Of a stretch of 64,000 nt of DNA, positions 45,978-55,873 are shown in pieces. Source of the DNA: Psychrobacter sp. Pi2-1 (GTDB taxonomy: Bacteria; Pseudomonadota; Gammaproteobacteria; Pseudomonadales; Moraxellaceae); NCBI RefSeq assembly GCF_904846645.1, contig NZ_CAJHBO010000001.1:464560-528559 (forward strand), in the 5' to 3' direction. A program made the translations under genes and the position numbers. Numbering within the stretch: the stretch's first letter is position 1; every line of letters starts with the position of its first letter. The notes below the pieces were generated by a model that was not told where the DNA came from, searched no databases, and saw only the letters and a program-made list of their open reading frames with translations.

Positions 45978-47063
45978 ATGAAAACTCCTACAGCATCCAA
46001 TCCACGTAAAATCATTCATATAGATATGGATGCGTTTTATGCCAGTGTAGAACAACGTGACTTCCCAGAATTACGGGGCAAGCCACTAGTGGTTGGTGGA
46101 GATCCAAATGGTCGCGGTGTTGTAGCAGCGGCTAGCTATGAGGTACGTCAGTTTGGAGTGCGCTCAGCCATGTCTTGTTATGAAGCTCGCAAACGTTGTC
46201 CAGAAGTCATATTTGTTAGACCACGTTTTGAAATATATCGAGCTGTTAGCAGCGATATTCGCAATATCATGTACAGCTTAACGCCTCATGTTGAGCCATT
46301 ATCGCTAGATGAAGCTTATCTCGATGTCACTGGTCTTACTGTACATAAAGGCTCAGCGACATTAATGGCCAACTGGTTAAGAACACAAATATTACAACAT
46401 ACAGGATTGACTGCTTCTGCTGGCGTGTCTTTCAACAAGATGTTGGCCAAGATTGCCTCTGACATCAACAAGCCTAACGGCACCGCTATTATCACGCCAG
46501 AAGACGCTGATGCTTTTATCAGCACACTACCTATTGAACGATTTCATGGGATAGGTAAAGCAACGGCAAGACGATTACATGCAATGGGCGTGACTAACGG
46601 TGCTGATCTACGCCGTATGTCAGCCGAAGTATTGATTGATGAGTTTGGTAAGCGAGGACAGTTTTATCATGATATCGCTCATGGTCGGGATGAACGCGCT
46701 GTCAAATCTGAGCGCCTGCATAAGTCTGTTGGTTCGGAGACTACTTTTAGAGAAAACCTAAACGATGACACGGCGTTACGTGTACAAATCTATGAACAAA
46801 ACGCGGATGCCTTCGCGCAACTGCACAAAAAAAATCTCGTCGCTCATACTATAACGCTCAAGGTTAAGTATGCTGACTTTACTCAGATTACCCGTACACA
46901 CACGCTAACCACCGCTTTTAGTAGTGCTGAATCTGCTCATTACTGGTTAGACAAGTTATTCTTAGATATTCCGCGCCAGCTCCCTATCCGATTAGTCGGG
47001 GTCACTTTTTCGTCATTGACACCTGCAGCTCAACTATTGCCTCAATTAAATTTATTTGAGTAA
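45978..47063 (+). CDS. dinB: DNA polymerase IV
   Basis: A Y-family translesion polymerase of 361 residues. Catalytic Asp in IHIDMDAFYASVEQRD (13-28) and the Asp-Glu pair in SLDEAYLDVTG (~103-113), helix-hairpin-helix region FHGIGKATARRLHAMGV, little-finger domain to the end. The C-terminus QLLPQLNLFE contains a beta-clamp-binding-like motif (QLNLF). The ribosome site is weak, which fits low expression. Confidence 0.96.
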   Translation: MKTPTASNPRKIIHIDMDAFYASVEQRDFPELRGKPLVVGGDPNGRGVVAAASYEVRQFGVRSAMSCYEARKRCPEVIFVRPRFEIYRAVSSDIRNIMYSLTPHVEPLSLDEAYLDVTGLTVHKGSATLMANWLRTQILQHTGLTASAGVSFNKMLAKIASDINKPNGTAIITPEDADAFISTLPIERFHGIGKATARRLHAMGVTNGADLRRMSAEVLIDEFGKRGQFYHDIAHGRDERAVKSERLHKSVGSETTFRENLNDDTALRVQIYEQNADAFAQLHKKNLVAHTITLKVKYADFTQITRTHTLTTAFSSAESAHYWLDKLFLDIPRQLPIRLVGVTFSSLTPAAQLLPQLNLFE

Positions 47064-47230
47064 AATAAACAAAGACTAACGTAATAAACATGAGAACAGT
47101 TAAAAACTATTACTTTTGCTTAGGCTATTCAAATATATTTTGTGCACTTTGGCTACTTAGTAAAGCAACCTTTTATAGCAGTATTTCTGCTACAATTATG
47201 CCAAAATTTCTATCCATTTAAAGACTGATT

Positions 47231-48433
47231 ATGACCAACGCTCACACTGCATCTTCCGTTTCTAATGCCCCGCTTGATACCGATAACAATAGTGACGTCT
47301 TAGATTATCTAAGCGTGGAAGATTACGACTATGACCTACCAGATCGTTTGATTGCGCGATATCCATTAGCGCAGCGTTCTGCTTCAAAACTTTTGTACTT
47401 GCCTGCTCACACTGACACAAATGCTACGCCTGTAGAAGACTGTTTGTTTTCTGAGTTGCCTGATTTATTAGATGCTGGAGACCTGATTGTATTTAATGAT
47501 ACAAAGGTGATGAAGGCACGCCTATTTGGTCAAAAAGATACTGGCGGTAAACTTGAGGTTTTGATTGAGCGATTGGTTACTGTCTCAGACTTAGATATAA
47601 CGACACTGCATTTAGAAGATTCAAATAATGAATCAGTCAACCAAGAACATATTGCTCTTTGCCATGTAAAAGCCAGTAAAGCACTAAAACTTGGTCAACG
47701 TTTTCAACTGGCCGATGGTCATATGAGTGGCGCGATGATTGGTCGTCAGGACAACTTGTTTATTTTAGCCTTTGATGCACCAATTTTGCCTGATTTAGAA
47801 CTTTACGGTGAGCTACCTATCCCGCCCTACTTTGAACGTCATGCTGACGATACTGATAATACTCGTTATCAAACGGTTTTTCATGATCCCGCTAAGCTTG
47901 CAAGCGTCGCTGCACCAACAGCAAGTTTGCACTTCGATGACTTGGTGCTTAATAAACTTTCAGAAAAAGGCATCAATACTGCTTTTGTGACATTGCATGT
48001 TGGCGCTGGTACCTTTGCACCAGTTAAAACAGACAACCTACTCAATCATACTATGCACAGTGAGTATGCACATCTACCACAAGCAACTGCTGAGCTGATT
48101 AATAAAACGCATGCAAATGGTAATAAGGTCATCGCGATTGGTACCACAGTGACTCGCGTCCTTGAAACGGCGTATCAAAAAACGGCTATCAATGGGCAAG
48201 CACTCTCTAGCTGGTCAGGCGACACGGACATCTTTATTTATCCAGGATTTAAATTTGGTGTCATTGATCGACTGTTAACAAACTTTCATTTACCCAAATC
48301 GACGTTGCTAATGTTGGTATCAGCTTTTTCTGGCAAAGCATCGATTGAACATGCCTATCAACATGCTATTAAAAAAGAATATCGATTCTTTAGTTATGGT
48401 GATGCTATGTTACTTGACAAGAAAATAAGCTGA
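47231..48433 (+). CDS. queA: S-adenosylmethionine:tRNA ribosyltransferase-isomerase
   Basis: Transfers the ribosyl group of SAM to 7-aminomethyl-7-deazaguanine in tRNA to make epoxyqueuosine. Family motifs: YDYDLPDRLIARYPLAQRSA, LIVFNDTKVMKARLFGQKDT, GELPIPPYFERHADDTDNTR, FVTLHVGAGTFAPVKTDNL and NFHLPKSTLLMLVSAFSGK. At 400 residues it is longer than E. coli QueA (356), owing to a ~28-residue acidic N-terminal extension and a ~20-residue insertion near residue 120. No tgt gene follows directly; the next gene is fimV. Confidence 0.96.
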   Translation: MTNAHTASSVSNAPLDTDNNSDVLDYLSVEDYDYDLPDRLIARYPLAQRSASKLLYLPAHTDTNATPVEDCLFSELPDLLDAGDLIVFNDTKVMKARLFGQKDTGGKLEVLIERLVTVSDLDITTLHLEDSNNESVNQEHIALCHVKASKALKLGQRFQLADGHMSGAMIGRQDNLFILAFDAPILPDLELYGELPIPPYFERHADDTDNTRYQTVFHDPAKLASVAAPTASLHFDDLVLNKLSEKGINTAFVTLHVGAGTFAPVKTDNLLNHTMHSEYAHLPQATAELINKTHANGNKVIAIGTTVTRVLETAYQKTAINGQALSSWSGDTDIFIYPGFKFGVIDRLLTNFHLPKSTLLMLVSAFSGKASIEHAYQHAIKKEYRFFSYGDAMLLDKKIS

Positions 48434-48543
48434 ACATTAAATAAACATTTATGCATTGGACGCAACAGTTGTGAAATAAACTGGTAAACTAAACCGTACT
48501 TTGTTATAACAGCAAAGATAACTTATTTTGTAAAGGACTGCTC

Positions 48544-50301
48544 ATGTCTTGTCATTTATCTCGTCGCTTGACTCCTGTACATCGCGCGGTATCGATGGCA
48601 TTACTTTATTCTGTAGGTTTGGCCGCTATTATTCCAAGCGTACAAGCGGCAACTATTGGTAAGACCGTGGTTAGCTCAGCTCAGCATGAACCTTTGAGCG
48701 CAAGTATCGTGGTCACCGACATACGAGCGGCTGATTTTTCAGCGAGCTTGGCCAATCCAGTTATTTATCAACAGATGGGCTTGACACCGACTGACTCAAT
48801 GCAGGTGCACTTTCAAGCAACTTCTGCGACCAGTGGTCAGGTGTTAATCAGCACATCACAGCCTGTGTCCAAGCCTTTTGCTGATTTGGTGTTATCGATC
48901 AATGATAATGGGCAGCAAAATGTTGTACCAAAAACGTTATTAATGCCGTTAAACGATAGTCTACCGATTAATAATGCTTCCAAAAATAGTGTCAAAGGCA
49001 CTCAGAAACTTAATTTACCAAGTGTTTCTGCAAGTGCTGCAAAACCGTTAACCGTAAGAAAAGGTGCACCGCCGCCATTAATATCGGTATCTAACGCTGC
49101 TGCAAATAAACCAACTCTAGCAAACATAGCAACAGTTGATTCTTCTATTTCTAGAGCAGTGTCTAACATACAAGCACCGACAGTGACAGCTACTTCGCAG
49201 ACTAGCAATCTTACTTACGCGCCTAGTCGTCTTGATAATGGGCGCTTAAATAGCGGCTCTGATATAAAAAATTCTAGCAGTAATGCAAAGAAGACTGATA
49301 ACGGCCTTAGTTCAGCGAACCGTTTAGATAGCAGTTTCTTAAATGCAAATAACAGCACTGAAACTACGAAAGTTATTGCCAATGATAACGCCAAAGCAAG
49401 TATTAAAAACACTCCAATTTTAGATAAAGTATTGATTGATAAACCACTCGATACTCTAAATATTCAAGTCACACGGCAGATACAGCCGAGTCGTAAAAAA
49501 ACGGACGCTGACGCATCACCCGTATCTACTCCGACTACTAGCATCATAGCAAGCAATACTGAGAACAATGATACTAGCGTCGTGGCAACTTCTATTGGCA
49601 ATGCAACGTCGAAAACTCCTAACAGCGCTATCAATAATGCGTCTTCAAATGATAGAGCAACAGATAGTACGACAGTTAATCAATACCAAGTACAACGTAA
49701 CGATAGCCTATGGATTATTGCTCAGCAGATAGCGCAAGAAAATAACCTAGATACTTCCATCGTGATGAAGCAAATTCAGTCACAAAACCCCGATGCCTTT
49801 ATCAATAAAGACGCAGATCAATTAAAAGCAGATGCTAAGCTTATTTTACCTAGTTACGATGTCATACCATCACAGAAAAATCTAGAAGCGGCCATCGATG
49901 CACAAAGACAGTATATTCGCAGAGCAAATACAGCGGCGATGCAAAAAACAGCTCAAAGACCTTTTAAAAAACCTTCTATAAGTACGCAAGCGGCAAAACG
50001 CCCTGAAAAAGCCACGACAACTAAAACACAGACTTTATCAAAAGCACAATTTTCTGTGCTTGCGCCCGGGCGAGATGGCAATGCAGATGGTACTCAAGCA
50101 AAAGCGGCATCAAACATAGGAAATGGTTTGAGCACAGATATATTAGAGACACTCAAAGCATCACGGCAGCAAGCAGCATCACAGGCTCAACGATTATCAA
50201 GTACCAGTAGCACTCTTAGTAGCTATACTAAAAAAATTCAATTACAAAACCAAAAATTGGCTGAGCTACAGGCTCGTCTCGAAAAATTACGCAATCAATA
50301 A
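48544..50301 (+). CDS. FimV-like protein, periplasmic half with LysM domain
   Basis: A 585-residue protein equal to the N-terminal half of FimV, the polar peptidoglycan-binding scaffold linked to type IV pili and twitching in Pseudomonas and relatives. A signal sequence (~1-35) is followed by the conserved FimV N-terminal domain (ATIGKTVVSSAQHEPLSASI, ~36-150), a long Ser/Asn/Ala-rich linker, a LysM domain (~379-432; QVQRNDSLWIIAQQIAQENN), another polar linker and a C-terminal coiled coil (~550-585). It stops exactly where a normal FimV would enter its transmembrane segment. The next gene supplies the rest. AAGGAC precedes the start. Confidence 0.86.
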   Translation: MSCHLSRRLTPVHRAVSMALLYSVGLAAIIPSVQAATIGKTVVSSAQHEPLSASIVVTDIRAADFSASLANPVIYQQMGLTPTDSMQVHFQATSATSGQVLISTSQPVSKPFADLVLSINDNGQQNVVPKTLLMPLNDSLPINNASKNSVKGTQKLNLPSVSASAAKPLTVRKGAPPPLISVSNAAANKPTLANIATVDSSISRAVSNIQAPTVTATSQTSNLTYAPSRLDNGRLNSGSDIKNSSSNAKKTDNGLSSANRLDSSFLNANNSTETTKVIANDNAKASIKNTPILDKVLIDKPLDTLNIQVTRQIQPSRKKTDADASPVSTPTTSIIASNTENNDTSVVATSIGNATSKTPNSAINNASSNDRATDSTTVNQYQVQRNDSLWIIAQQIAQENNLDTSIVMKQIQSQNPDAFINKDADQLKADAKLILPSYDVIPSQKNLEAAIDAQRQYIRRANTAAMQKTAQRPFKKPSISTQAAKRPEKATTTKTQTLSKAQFSVLAPGRDGNADGTQAKAASNIGNGLSTDILETLKASRQQAASQAQRLSSTSSTLSSYTKKIQLQNQKLAELQARLEKLRNQ

Positions 50302-50352
50302 TTGCCTAACTGACTCATACATTAGATTGTGATCACAGGCGTAGGAATAACT

Positions 50353-52008
50353 ATGGACAATATGCTATATATCATCGCCGGATTGGCGCTTATCTTGTTA
50401 GTGGCTGCTTTATTCTTGCGCAAAAATAAGGCGCAAAAATCGTCAGCACCTTCGCCTATTAGTGCAAGAAAAGATACGTCTACTCCATCACAAAAAGTAG
50501 ATTATGGTACTCCTACCCACACTAATGTCAGCAATAGCCATAAATTTGACCATATCACTATTGCACAGCGTTTTATTGATCAGCAGCGCTATGACAAGGC
50601 GATCGAAACTATTAAACGTGGTTTAAGTGAAAAACCTCATAACAGTGCACTGTCTCTTAAACTACTCAGCATATACGCGACGATAAATCAGCCAGAAGAT
50701 TTTAATAATATTTATGAGTCTATAAGAGCCCATAATGATAGTCAGACTATCGCTCAAGCAGACGAGATAAGAAGTCTATCTTTTGATGAATTAGAACCTG
50801 CCGCTGTGCAAACACTGGTAACGGACAATGCCAATGATGATTTTGGCGGTATTAATTTTGATCTGCCTATTAGTCAGAATGATAGTACTAATGCAGTAGC
50901 TCATCAGTCAACTGAAGAAAGTGTTGACGATACTGCAATAAATGAACCTGTCGACAGCTTAGAGTTATCAGACAAAGTCGGCAATGTTAGTCCTATTACC
51001 GAAAATCCGAATGATAGCTTTGATCTGACTCTCAGCGATTTAGAGAATGATTTCGATGCGCCTAATACGACCAGTGAAACACCTGTCCCACTATTGGACA
51101 ATGTAGATAACTACGTTTTAGAGAGCTCTGCTAACGATAATGTTAGTAATAACGAAGATAACGATCTTAGTGACTTTGAGTTTGACTTTGATTCATTTGA
51201 TGATACTTCGAATGAATCATCTATAGACACTAACCTCTCACATAATGACAATGAGAAAGCAGCACTAGAAGAAGATTTTATCTTAGACTTCGATGATTTA
51301 GCAGCCGATTCAGACAAAGACAATGTCATAACTAATGACGTATCTGTCAACACTGAACAACACTCTATTGATACTGTCCAAAACGGTGAAGATGACTTTG
51401 CTTTATCTCTAAATAACCTAGATACATCGGATAATATAGATACTACCTTAAGTGATGAACTACCTACTACTGAAACAAATAGTGATGATATCGATAACTT
51501 TATTTTTGAGGATATTGACTTTGAAGACAATACCTCCGAAAACACTACTCTTAAAGAAAACAGCTTTACAGATATTAACCTTGAGGAACCATTACTCAAT
51601 GATGATATCGAGGTTAATGATGTTGAAGAATCGAATGTCGCACCTGCTGCACCATTGAGATTTGATGACAATACACTGATAGACGATGATTTCAATATTG
51701 ACGATGCTGATTCTCTATTTGACGCTCCGTCGACCACTATTCCAGCCTCTACAGCTGCACCAGTTGAGAGTGACACTCCTATCACATCTCAAGAGACTGA
51801 GTCAGCAGAAGATTTTTCATCACGTTTCGCAGCAGATTTTGATTTCGTAAAGTCATTAGACAGTAATCAAGTGACGTTAGACTTGGCAGATCAATATCTG
51901 CAACTGGGTGAATATGACAGTGCAAAGCGTCTACTCAATGAGGTGATAGCTCAAGGTAATAGTGAACAGAAACAGCAAGCACAGCTATTACTCGAACGTA
52001 CTGCGTAG
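50353..52008 (+). CDS. FimV-like protein, membrane and cytoplasmic half
   Basis: A 551-residue protein equal to the C-terminal half of FimV: one transmembrane segment (~4-23, YIIAGLALILLVAALFL), a TPR-like region (~65-125, RFIDQQRYDKAIETIKRGLS), a very acidic Asp/Asn/Ser-rich cytoplasmic region (~150-480) with repeated short runs such as DFDSFDD, and the conserved C-terminal FimV domain (~490-551; VTLDLADQYLQLGEYDSAKR). The ATG at 50353 follows AGGA; a GTG at 50329 is in frame. It lies 51 bases after the upstream half, surely co-transcribed. A terminator follows. Confidence 0.85.
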   Translation: MDNMLYIIAGLALILLVAALFLRKNKAQKSSAPSPISARKDTSTPSQKVDYGTPTHTNVSNSHKFDHITIAQRFIDQQRYDKAIETIKRGLSEKPHNSALSLKLLSIYATINQPEDFNNIYESIRAHNDSQTIAQADEIRSLSFDELEPAAVQTLVTDNANDDFGGINFDLPISQNDSTNAVAHQSTEESVDDTAINEPVDSLELSDKVGNVSPITENPNDSFDLTLSDLENDFDAPNTTSETPVPLLDNVDNYVLESSANDNVSNNEDNDLSDFEFDFDSFDDTSNESSIDTNLSHNDNEKAALEEDFILDFDDLAADSDKDNVITNDVSVNTEQHSIDTVQNGEDDFALSLNNLDTSDNIDTTLSDELPTTETNSDDIDNFIFEDIDFEDNTSENTTLKENSFTDINLEEPLLNDDIEVNDVEESNVAPAAPLRFDDNTLIDDDFNIDDADSLFDAPSTTIPASTAAPVESDTPITSQETESAEDFSSRFAADFDFVKSLDSNQVTLDLADQYLQLGEYDSAKRLLNEVIAQGNSEQKQQAQLLLERTA

Positions 52009-52026
52009 TTAATAGTCTAGTCTCTT

Positions 52027-52071
52027 ATCAGCAAGTACTTCCTAATCACGGGATGCTTGCTGATTTTTTTT
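52027..52071 (+). terminator. Rho-independent terminator of the split fimV pair
   Basis: ATCAGCAAG (52027-52035) pairs with CTTGCTGAT (52056-52064); the inner TTCC and GGGA can extend the stem. Seven T residues follow. Confidence 0.85.
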
Positions 52072-52171
52072 GCATTTAACTCTAATACTATCTATTATTG
52101 AACCCTTTAGCCATCGTTGCTCAATTCTCCAGCACCTCTTTTCTTCCATACTTGTTTACTGTGTTGATACT

Positions 52172-53272
52172 ATGCCATCTTCTGTTATGCTCAAAAATCT
52201 ATCCGATCCTATTCAACTGATTTATGCTGGCGGTACCTTTGGTAGCTATGGCAGACCATTGGCGCCATTATCAGCAGAAGTGTTTTTGCCTACTCTACAA
52301 AAACTTTTGTCCGCGCAAGACAGTACGAATAACTTACCGACCGTCTCATGGTTGGAAAACGCCCTGATCAAAGACAGCAGCCAGCTTACCCCTGTCGATT
52401 TTACCCATTTCTATCAACTACTCCTGAATGCTTATGCCAAAGGTGATAGACGCTTTGTACTCATCACTGGCACGGATACGTTGAGTTACTTAGGCGCATT
52501 TTTAGCAGAAGCGTTTGCAGGTAGTGATATCTGTATTGTTTTGACCGCAAGTATGCGTCCATTATTAGACAGTGAGATATTGCATTCCTATAACATCGAT
52601 GAACATAGCGATGCTTGGGGCAATCTCAACGACTCATTAAAACTAGCCGCTGCTGGTGAATCAAGCGTGAAAATTAGTTTTAGCGGCGAATCATGGCCTG
52701 CTCAAACGGTACAAAAAATTCACAGCCATGATCTGATGGCATTTACTGGTCATTCCCGCGCCGCTTATCCAGCCAATAGCTATATAAAAAGTCTACCTGA
52801 CACGCGTAGGCAACATTGGCTCGATGACCAACAAGACTTGCTGTCCAGTATTCAAACACGTGCTGAAAACGCGAGTGTTCATGCGCTATATTGCCTACCT
52901 AACGATGTTTCGATGATAAACAACCAGCTACAAGCTTTATTGTCGCAGCCACCATGTGGCATTATTGTATTGGGATTTGGCGCCGGTAACATCCCTTATT
53001 CAGCTGCATTAGCAGAGACACTAACCCTTGCTCATGAGCGTGGACATATGGTGATATCAGCCAGCCAATGTCCGTTTGGCGGCGTCAGCGATAGCTATGC
53101 AGCAGGCAGTTGGCAGTACGAGCATCATGTCATTGCTGGTGGGCGTTTGACCATACCTGCTATTTATGCCCGATTACTTTGGTTGCTACTTCGCTATGAT
53201 AGTCCTGCAAGACGCAGACAGCGTTGGTTGAATAATATCAATCAAACTGGCACTAGCATCAAAAAGCGCTAA
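52172..53272 (+). CDS. L-asparaginase family protein
   Basis: A 366-residue asparaginase-fold amidohydrolase. The first catalytic threonine lies in IYAGGTFGSYG (family GGTIxS), and the second Thr-Asp pair in LITGTDTLSYLGAFLAEAF; VVLTASMRPLLDSEI-type and the C-terminal GIIVLGFGAGNIPYS and VISASQCPFGGVSDSY also match. No signal peptide, so it is probably a cytoplasmic type I-like enzyme. I chose the ATG at 52172; an upstream frame from 52070 runs through the fimV terminator and lacks a ribosome site. Asparagine is the likely but unproven substrate; the Phe in GGTFGS is unusual. Confidence 0.85.
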   Translation: MPSSVMLKNLSDPIQLIYAGGTFGSYGRPLAPLSAEVFLPTLQKLLSAQDSTNNLPTVSWLENALIKDSSQLTPVDFTHFYQLLLNAYAKGDRRFVLITGTDTLSYLGAFLAEAFAGSDICIVLTASMRPLLDSEILHSYNIDEHSDAWGNLNDSLKLAAAGESSVKISFSGESWPAQTVQKIHSHDLMAFTGHSRAAYPANSYIKSLPDTRRQHWLDDQQDLLSSIQTRAENASVHALYCLPNDVSMINNQLQALLSQPPCGIIVLGFGAGNIPYSAALAETLTLAHERGHMVISASQCPFGGVSDSYAAGSWQYEHHVIAGGRLTIPAIYARLLWLLLRYDSPARRRQRWLNNINQTGTSIKKR

Positions 53273-53315
53273 GCGACTTTTAATTAATTCCCATTTTATA
53301 AGTTTAGAAACCCTA

Positions 53316-54149
53316 ATGTCTGAGACTGAAATTATTGAAACTGAACCAACCTACACTTTAGCGATTGCTATTGAGTTCTTAGGAACTCATTATCATGGCT
53401 GGCAACGGCAACGAGAGGTTTTGGGTGTACAAGAAGCCTTAGAGACAGCTATCGGCAAAGTTGCCAATGAGCCTGTAGAAGTCATCGCAGCTGGGCGTAC
53501 TGACGCCAGCGTCCATGCGAGCAATATGATTGCCCATTTTACGACTCATGCGTATCGCCCAACTCATAACTGGTTACGCGGTGTGAACAGCCTACTCCCT
53601 GATGATATTGCTCTACGCTGGATACAACCCATGCCAGCTGACTTTCACGCACGTTTTGGTGCCATTGCTCGTCGCTATCGTTATATTACGCTCAACCAAG
53701 CGCAGCGCCCTGCCATACTAAATCATCAAGTGACTCATATCTATGAACCGCTTGATTTGAAAGCCATGCAGCAAGCAGCAGCTGATATCGTCGGTACACA
53801 CGATTTTAGCAGTTACCGTGCTGCAGCCTGTCAATCCAATCAACCAGTGCGTACGATTAGCCATGCAAACCTTTTTGCTCATGGTCAATTTATCGTATTT
53901 GATATACAAGCAGATGGGTTTTTACATCATATGGTTCGCAATTTGATGGGCACACTATATGCCATTGGTAGACATGAGCTAGAGCCAGCAGATTTTTTGA
54001 AGATTTTGCATAAAAAAGATCGGACGATTGCACCACCTACCGCTTCAGGTGATGGATTGTATTTTATCAATGCCTATTATCCTGAACGTTTCCAAAGTTT
54101 ATTGCCAGATGCGCCATTAACGCCTGTCTGGTTAAATCTACCTGATTAA
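53316..54149 (+). CDS. truA: tRNA pseudouridine(38-40) synthase
   Basis: Converts uridines 38, 39 and 40 in the anticodon stem of many tRNAs to pseudouridine. The 277 residues have the family's AIAIEFLGTHYHGWQRQ, the catalytic Asp in AAGRTDASVHASNM (~64-77), FHARFGAIARRYRYITLNQA, the DFSSYRAAACQS loop and FLHHMVRNLMGTLYAIGR. It lies 43 bases after the asparaginase gene on the same strand. Confidence 0.96.
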   Translation: MSETEIIETEPTYTLAIAIEFLGTHYHGWQRQREVLGVQEALETAIGKVANEPVEVIAAGRTDASVHASNMIAHFTTHAYRPTHNWLRGVNSLLPDDIALRWIQPMPADFHARFGAIARRYRYITLNQAQRPAILNHQVTHIYEPLDLKAMQQAAADIVGTHDFSSYRAAACQSNQPVRTISHANLFAHGQFIVFDIQADGFLHHMVRNLMGTLYAIGRHELEPADFLKILHKKDRTIAPPTASGDGLYFINAYYPERFQSLLPDAPLTPVWLNLPD

Positions 54150-54207
54150 GCGTTATGGTTTGGCATACATATCACTTACATGCTGTCAAGTCAAAAGCAG
54201 GTTCGTA

Positions 54208-54236
54208 TTGCTTTAATCCGCTAACTTACGTATAAT
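54208..54236 (+). promoter_or_regulatory. Promoter of infA
   Basis: TTGCTT (54208-54213), a 17-base spacer and TATAAT (54231-54236), ending 33 bases before the infA start. Confidence 0.7.
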
Positions 54237-54269
54237 ATGGGCTTATTTTTTAATTGATTGATACAAATT

Positions 54270-54491
54270 ATGGCAAAAGACGATATTATTGAATTTGAAG
54301 GCGAAGTCATTGATACCCTTCCTAATACTTTGTTCAAAGTTCGTTTAGAAAACGGGCACGAAATCATCGCGCATATCTCTGGTAAGATGCGTAAGCATTA
54401 TATTCGTATCTTGACAGGTGATAAGGTTAAAGTTGAAATGACACCTTATGACCTATCTAAAGGCCGTATCACCTACCGTGGTAAAAACTAA
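54270..54491 (+). CDS. infA: Translation initiation factor IF-1
   Basis: An essential 73-residue OB-fold protein that binds the ribosomal A site during initiation. It begins [20 protein letters not shown] and includes [20 protein letters not shown] and [17 protein letters not shown]. The ATG at 54270 gives the universal length; an upstream in-frame codon at 54258 would add four residues. No ribosome site is visible, as is common for short leaders of this gene. Confidence 0.98.
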   Translation: MAKDDIIEFEGEVIDTLPNTLFKVRLENGHEIIAHISGKMRKHYIRILTGDKVKVEMTPYDLSKGRITYRGKN

Positions 54492-54686
54492 ATACTGACT
54501 GACCAATATGGTTATGAAAGTATTAGCATTGGTAAGATACAGCCAATAGCCGAATAGCTACGTTATCGCTGATAGCTGATATGACGCTTGGGTAGTGAAA
54601 CTGATAATAATAATGAAAATGCTAATCTGCTCATTATTGCCTATCAATATTTTAGTTATTTAGTATTGACTGTTTCTACTTACCAT

Positions 54687-54720
54687 AAAAAATACCGCTA
54701 GATTTTAGCGGTATTTTTTT
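54687..54720. terminator. Bidirectional Rho-independent terminator
   Basis: AAAAATACCGCTA pairs with TAGCGGTATTTTT around a GATTT loop, with A and T runs on both sides. It lies 30 bases before the convergent L,D-transpeptidase stop and ~200 after infA. Confidence 0.9.
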
Positions 54721-54751
54721 GTCCATTTTTTATGATTTAGTACTGCTGCAT

Positions 54752-55873
54752 TTAACTAAATTCAACAGTCGCGCCGTTTTTTATTACTCCGAGCAAACTA
54801 AGCGCATCCCAGTTGGTCAAACGAACACAGCCTGCTGATGCTTGACGACTGATACGAGCAGGATCGGGTGACCCATGAATGCCATAAGTTGGTTTACTAA
54901 GTCCAATCCATACTGAGCCTACTGGATTGTTAGGACCTGGTGGAATGATAGACTTACTACCGTCATCGGCCGTATAAGTATAGTTGGGCTCGTGCACCTT
55001 TACTTTGACAGTATGCGTACCTGTTGGTGATGGTGTCGCTGTACTACCCACTGTCGTCGGATAGCTAGCAATCAAGTTATTGTTCTCATCATATGCGTAG
55101 AGTGTTTCAGTGGCTTTATCAGCGACAACGCGATGCACAGGCTTAGTGTTAGGATTGCCAGGATTATATACCGTGATAATTTCACCAGCAGTAAAACTGG
55201 CATCAGGATTAAGCGATTTTAAATATTTTTCACTAATATGAAACTTCTCTGCCAACGCCTCAGTAATGCTTTCGTAGTACATCCCCTCAAGCTTGGATTT
55301 GGCAACAGAATCAGCAGGTATGGTTGTGGTTTTAACATTCACATCTGCTTCAGTAAGCTGATAACTGACTAATACTGGTTGAGTCTTAAGCTTCTCATTT
55401 TTGGTCAGTGCTTGCCACGTCTCATTGTTCAACGTATCAGTTACGTCTAAACCATTTGCTTTTTGAAACGCCTGCATGGCTTTGCGAGTATTTTTGCCCC
55501 AGTATCCATCAATAGGCCCTACTCCGTTATGATGCCAGTTTAATAGAGCCTGCAGCTTTGTTCCTATATTACGATCGATCTCTGCATCCGCCGTCCAGGT
55601 GACATTGTTTACTTTTTTTGCATTGTCAGATAGATTCTCGGTTGTGTATTTAATCGTAGGTAGTAGCTTATTTAATGAAGTCGCGGCCTTACTATCTCCT
55701 GTTAACTTTTGACTTACGCCGTTAGTCACCGGACTGACTTCTGCCGGAGCTTTGATGCTATTACTTGCGTTCACACTATCCGTTGTCTCTGCTGCGATGC
55801 TTTGCCCCATGAATAGCAAGCTAGAGAGACTAACCACTGTCAATGCTTTACTGATTCTTGTTAATTGATACAT
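54752..55873 (-). CDS. L,D-transpeptidase with peptidoglycan-binding domain
   Basis: A 373-residue exported cell-wall enzyme. Signal sequence ~1-27 (SSLLFMGQSIAA), a linker, a PG_binding_1 domain (~105-160; NWHHNGVGPIDGYWGKNTRK), a LysM-like stretch (~200-245) and the YkuD catalytic domain (~255-373) with IHGSPDPARISRQASAGCVR carrying the catalytic His, Ser-Gly-Cys and Arg. It should form 3-3 peptidoglycan cross-links or attach proteins to the wall. GAGGAG precedes the start. Which class it belongs to (cross-linking, anchoring or releasing) cannot be settled by eye. Confidence 0.92.
   Translation of the reverse strand: MYQLTRISKALTVVSLSSLLFMGQSIAAETTDSVNASNSIKAPAEVSPVTNGVSQKLTGDSKAATSLNKLLPTIKYTTENLSDNAKKVNNVTWTADAEIDRNIGTKLQALLNWHHNGVGPIDGYWGKNTRKAMQAFQKANGLDVTDTLNNETWQALTKNEKLKTQPVLVSYQLTEADVNVKTTTIPADSVAKSKLEGMYYESITEALAEKFHISEKYLKSLNPDASFTAGEIITVYNPGNPNTKPVHRVVADKATETLYAYDENNNLIASYPTTVGSTATPSPTGTHTVKVKVHEPNYTYTADDGSKSIIPPGPNNPVGSVWIGLSKPTYGIHGSPDPARISRQASAGCVRLTNWDALSLLGVIKNGATVEFS

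Noticed and set aside
51111..51785. Long minus-strand Ser-rich frame of ~224 codons
   Set aside because: It is the complement of the Asp/Asn/Glu-rich region of the second fimV half; codons for acidic residues read backwards give Ser, Val and Phe, which explains the open frame.
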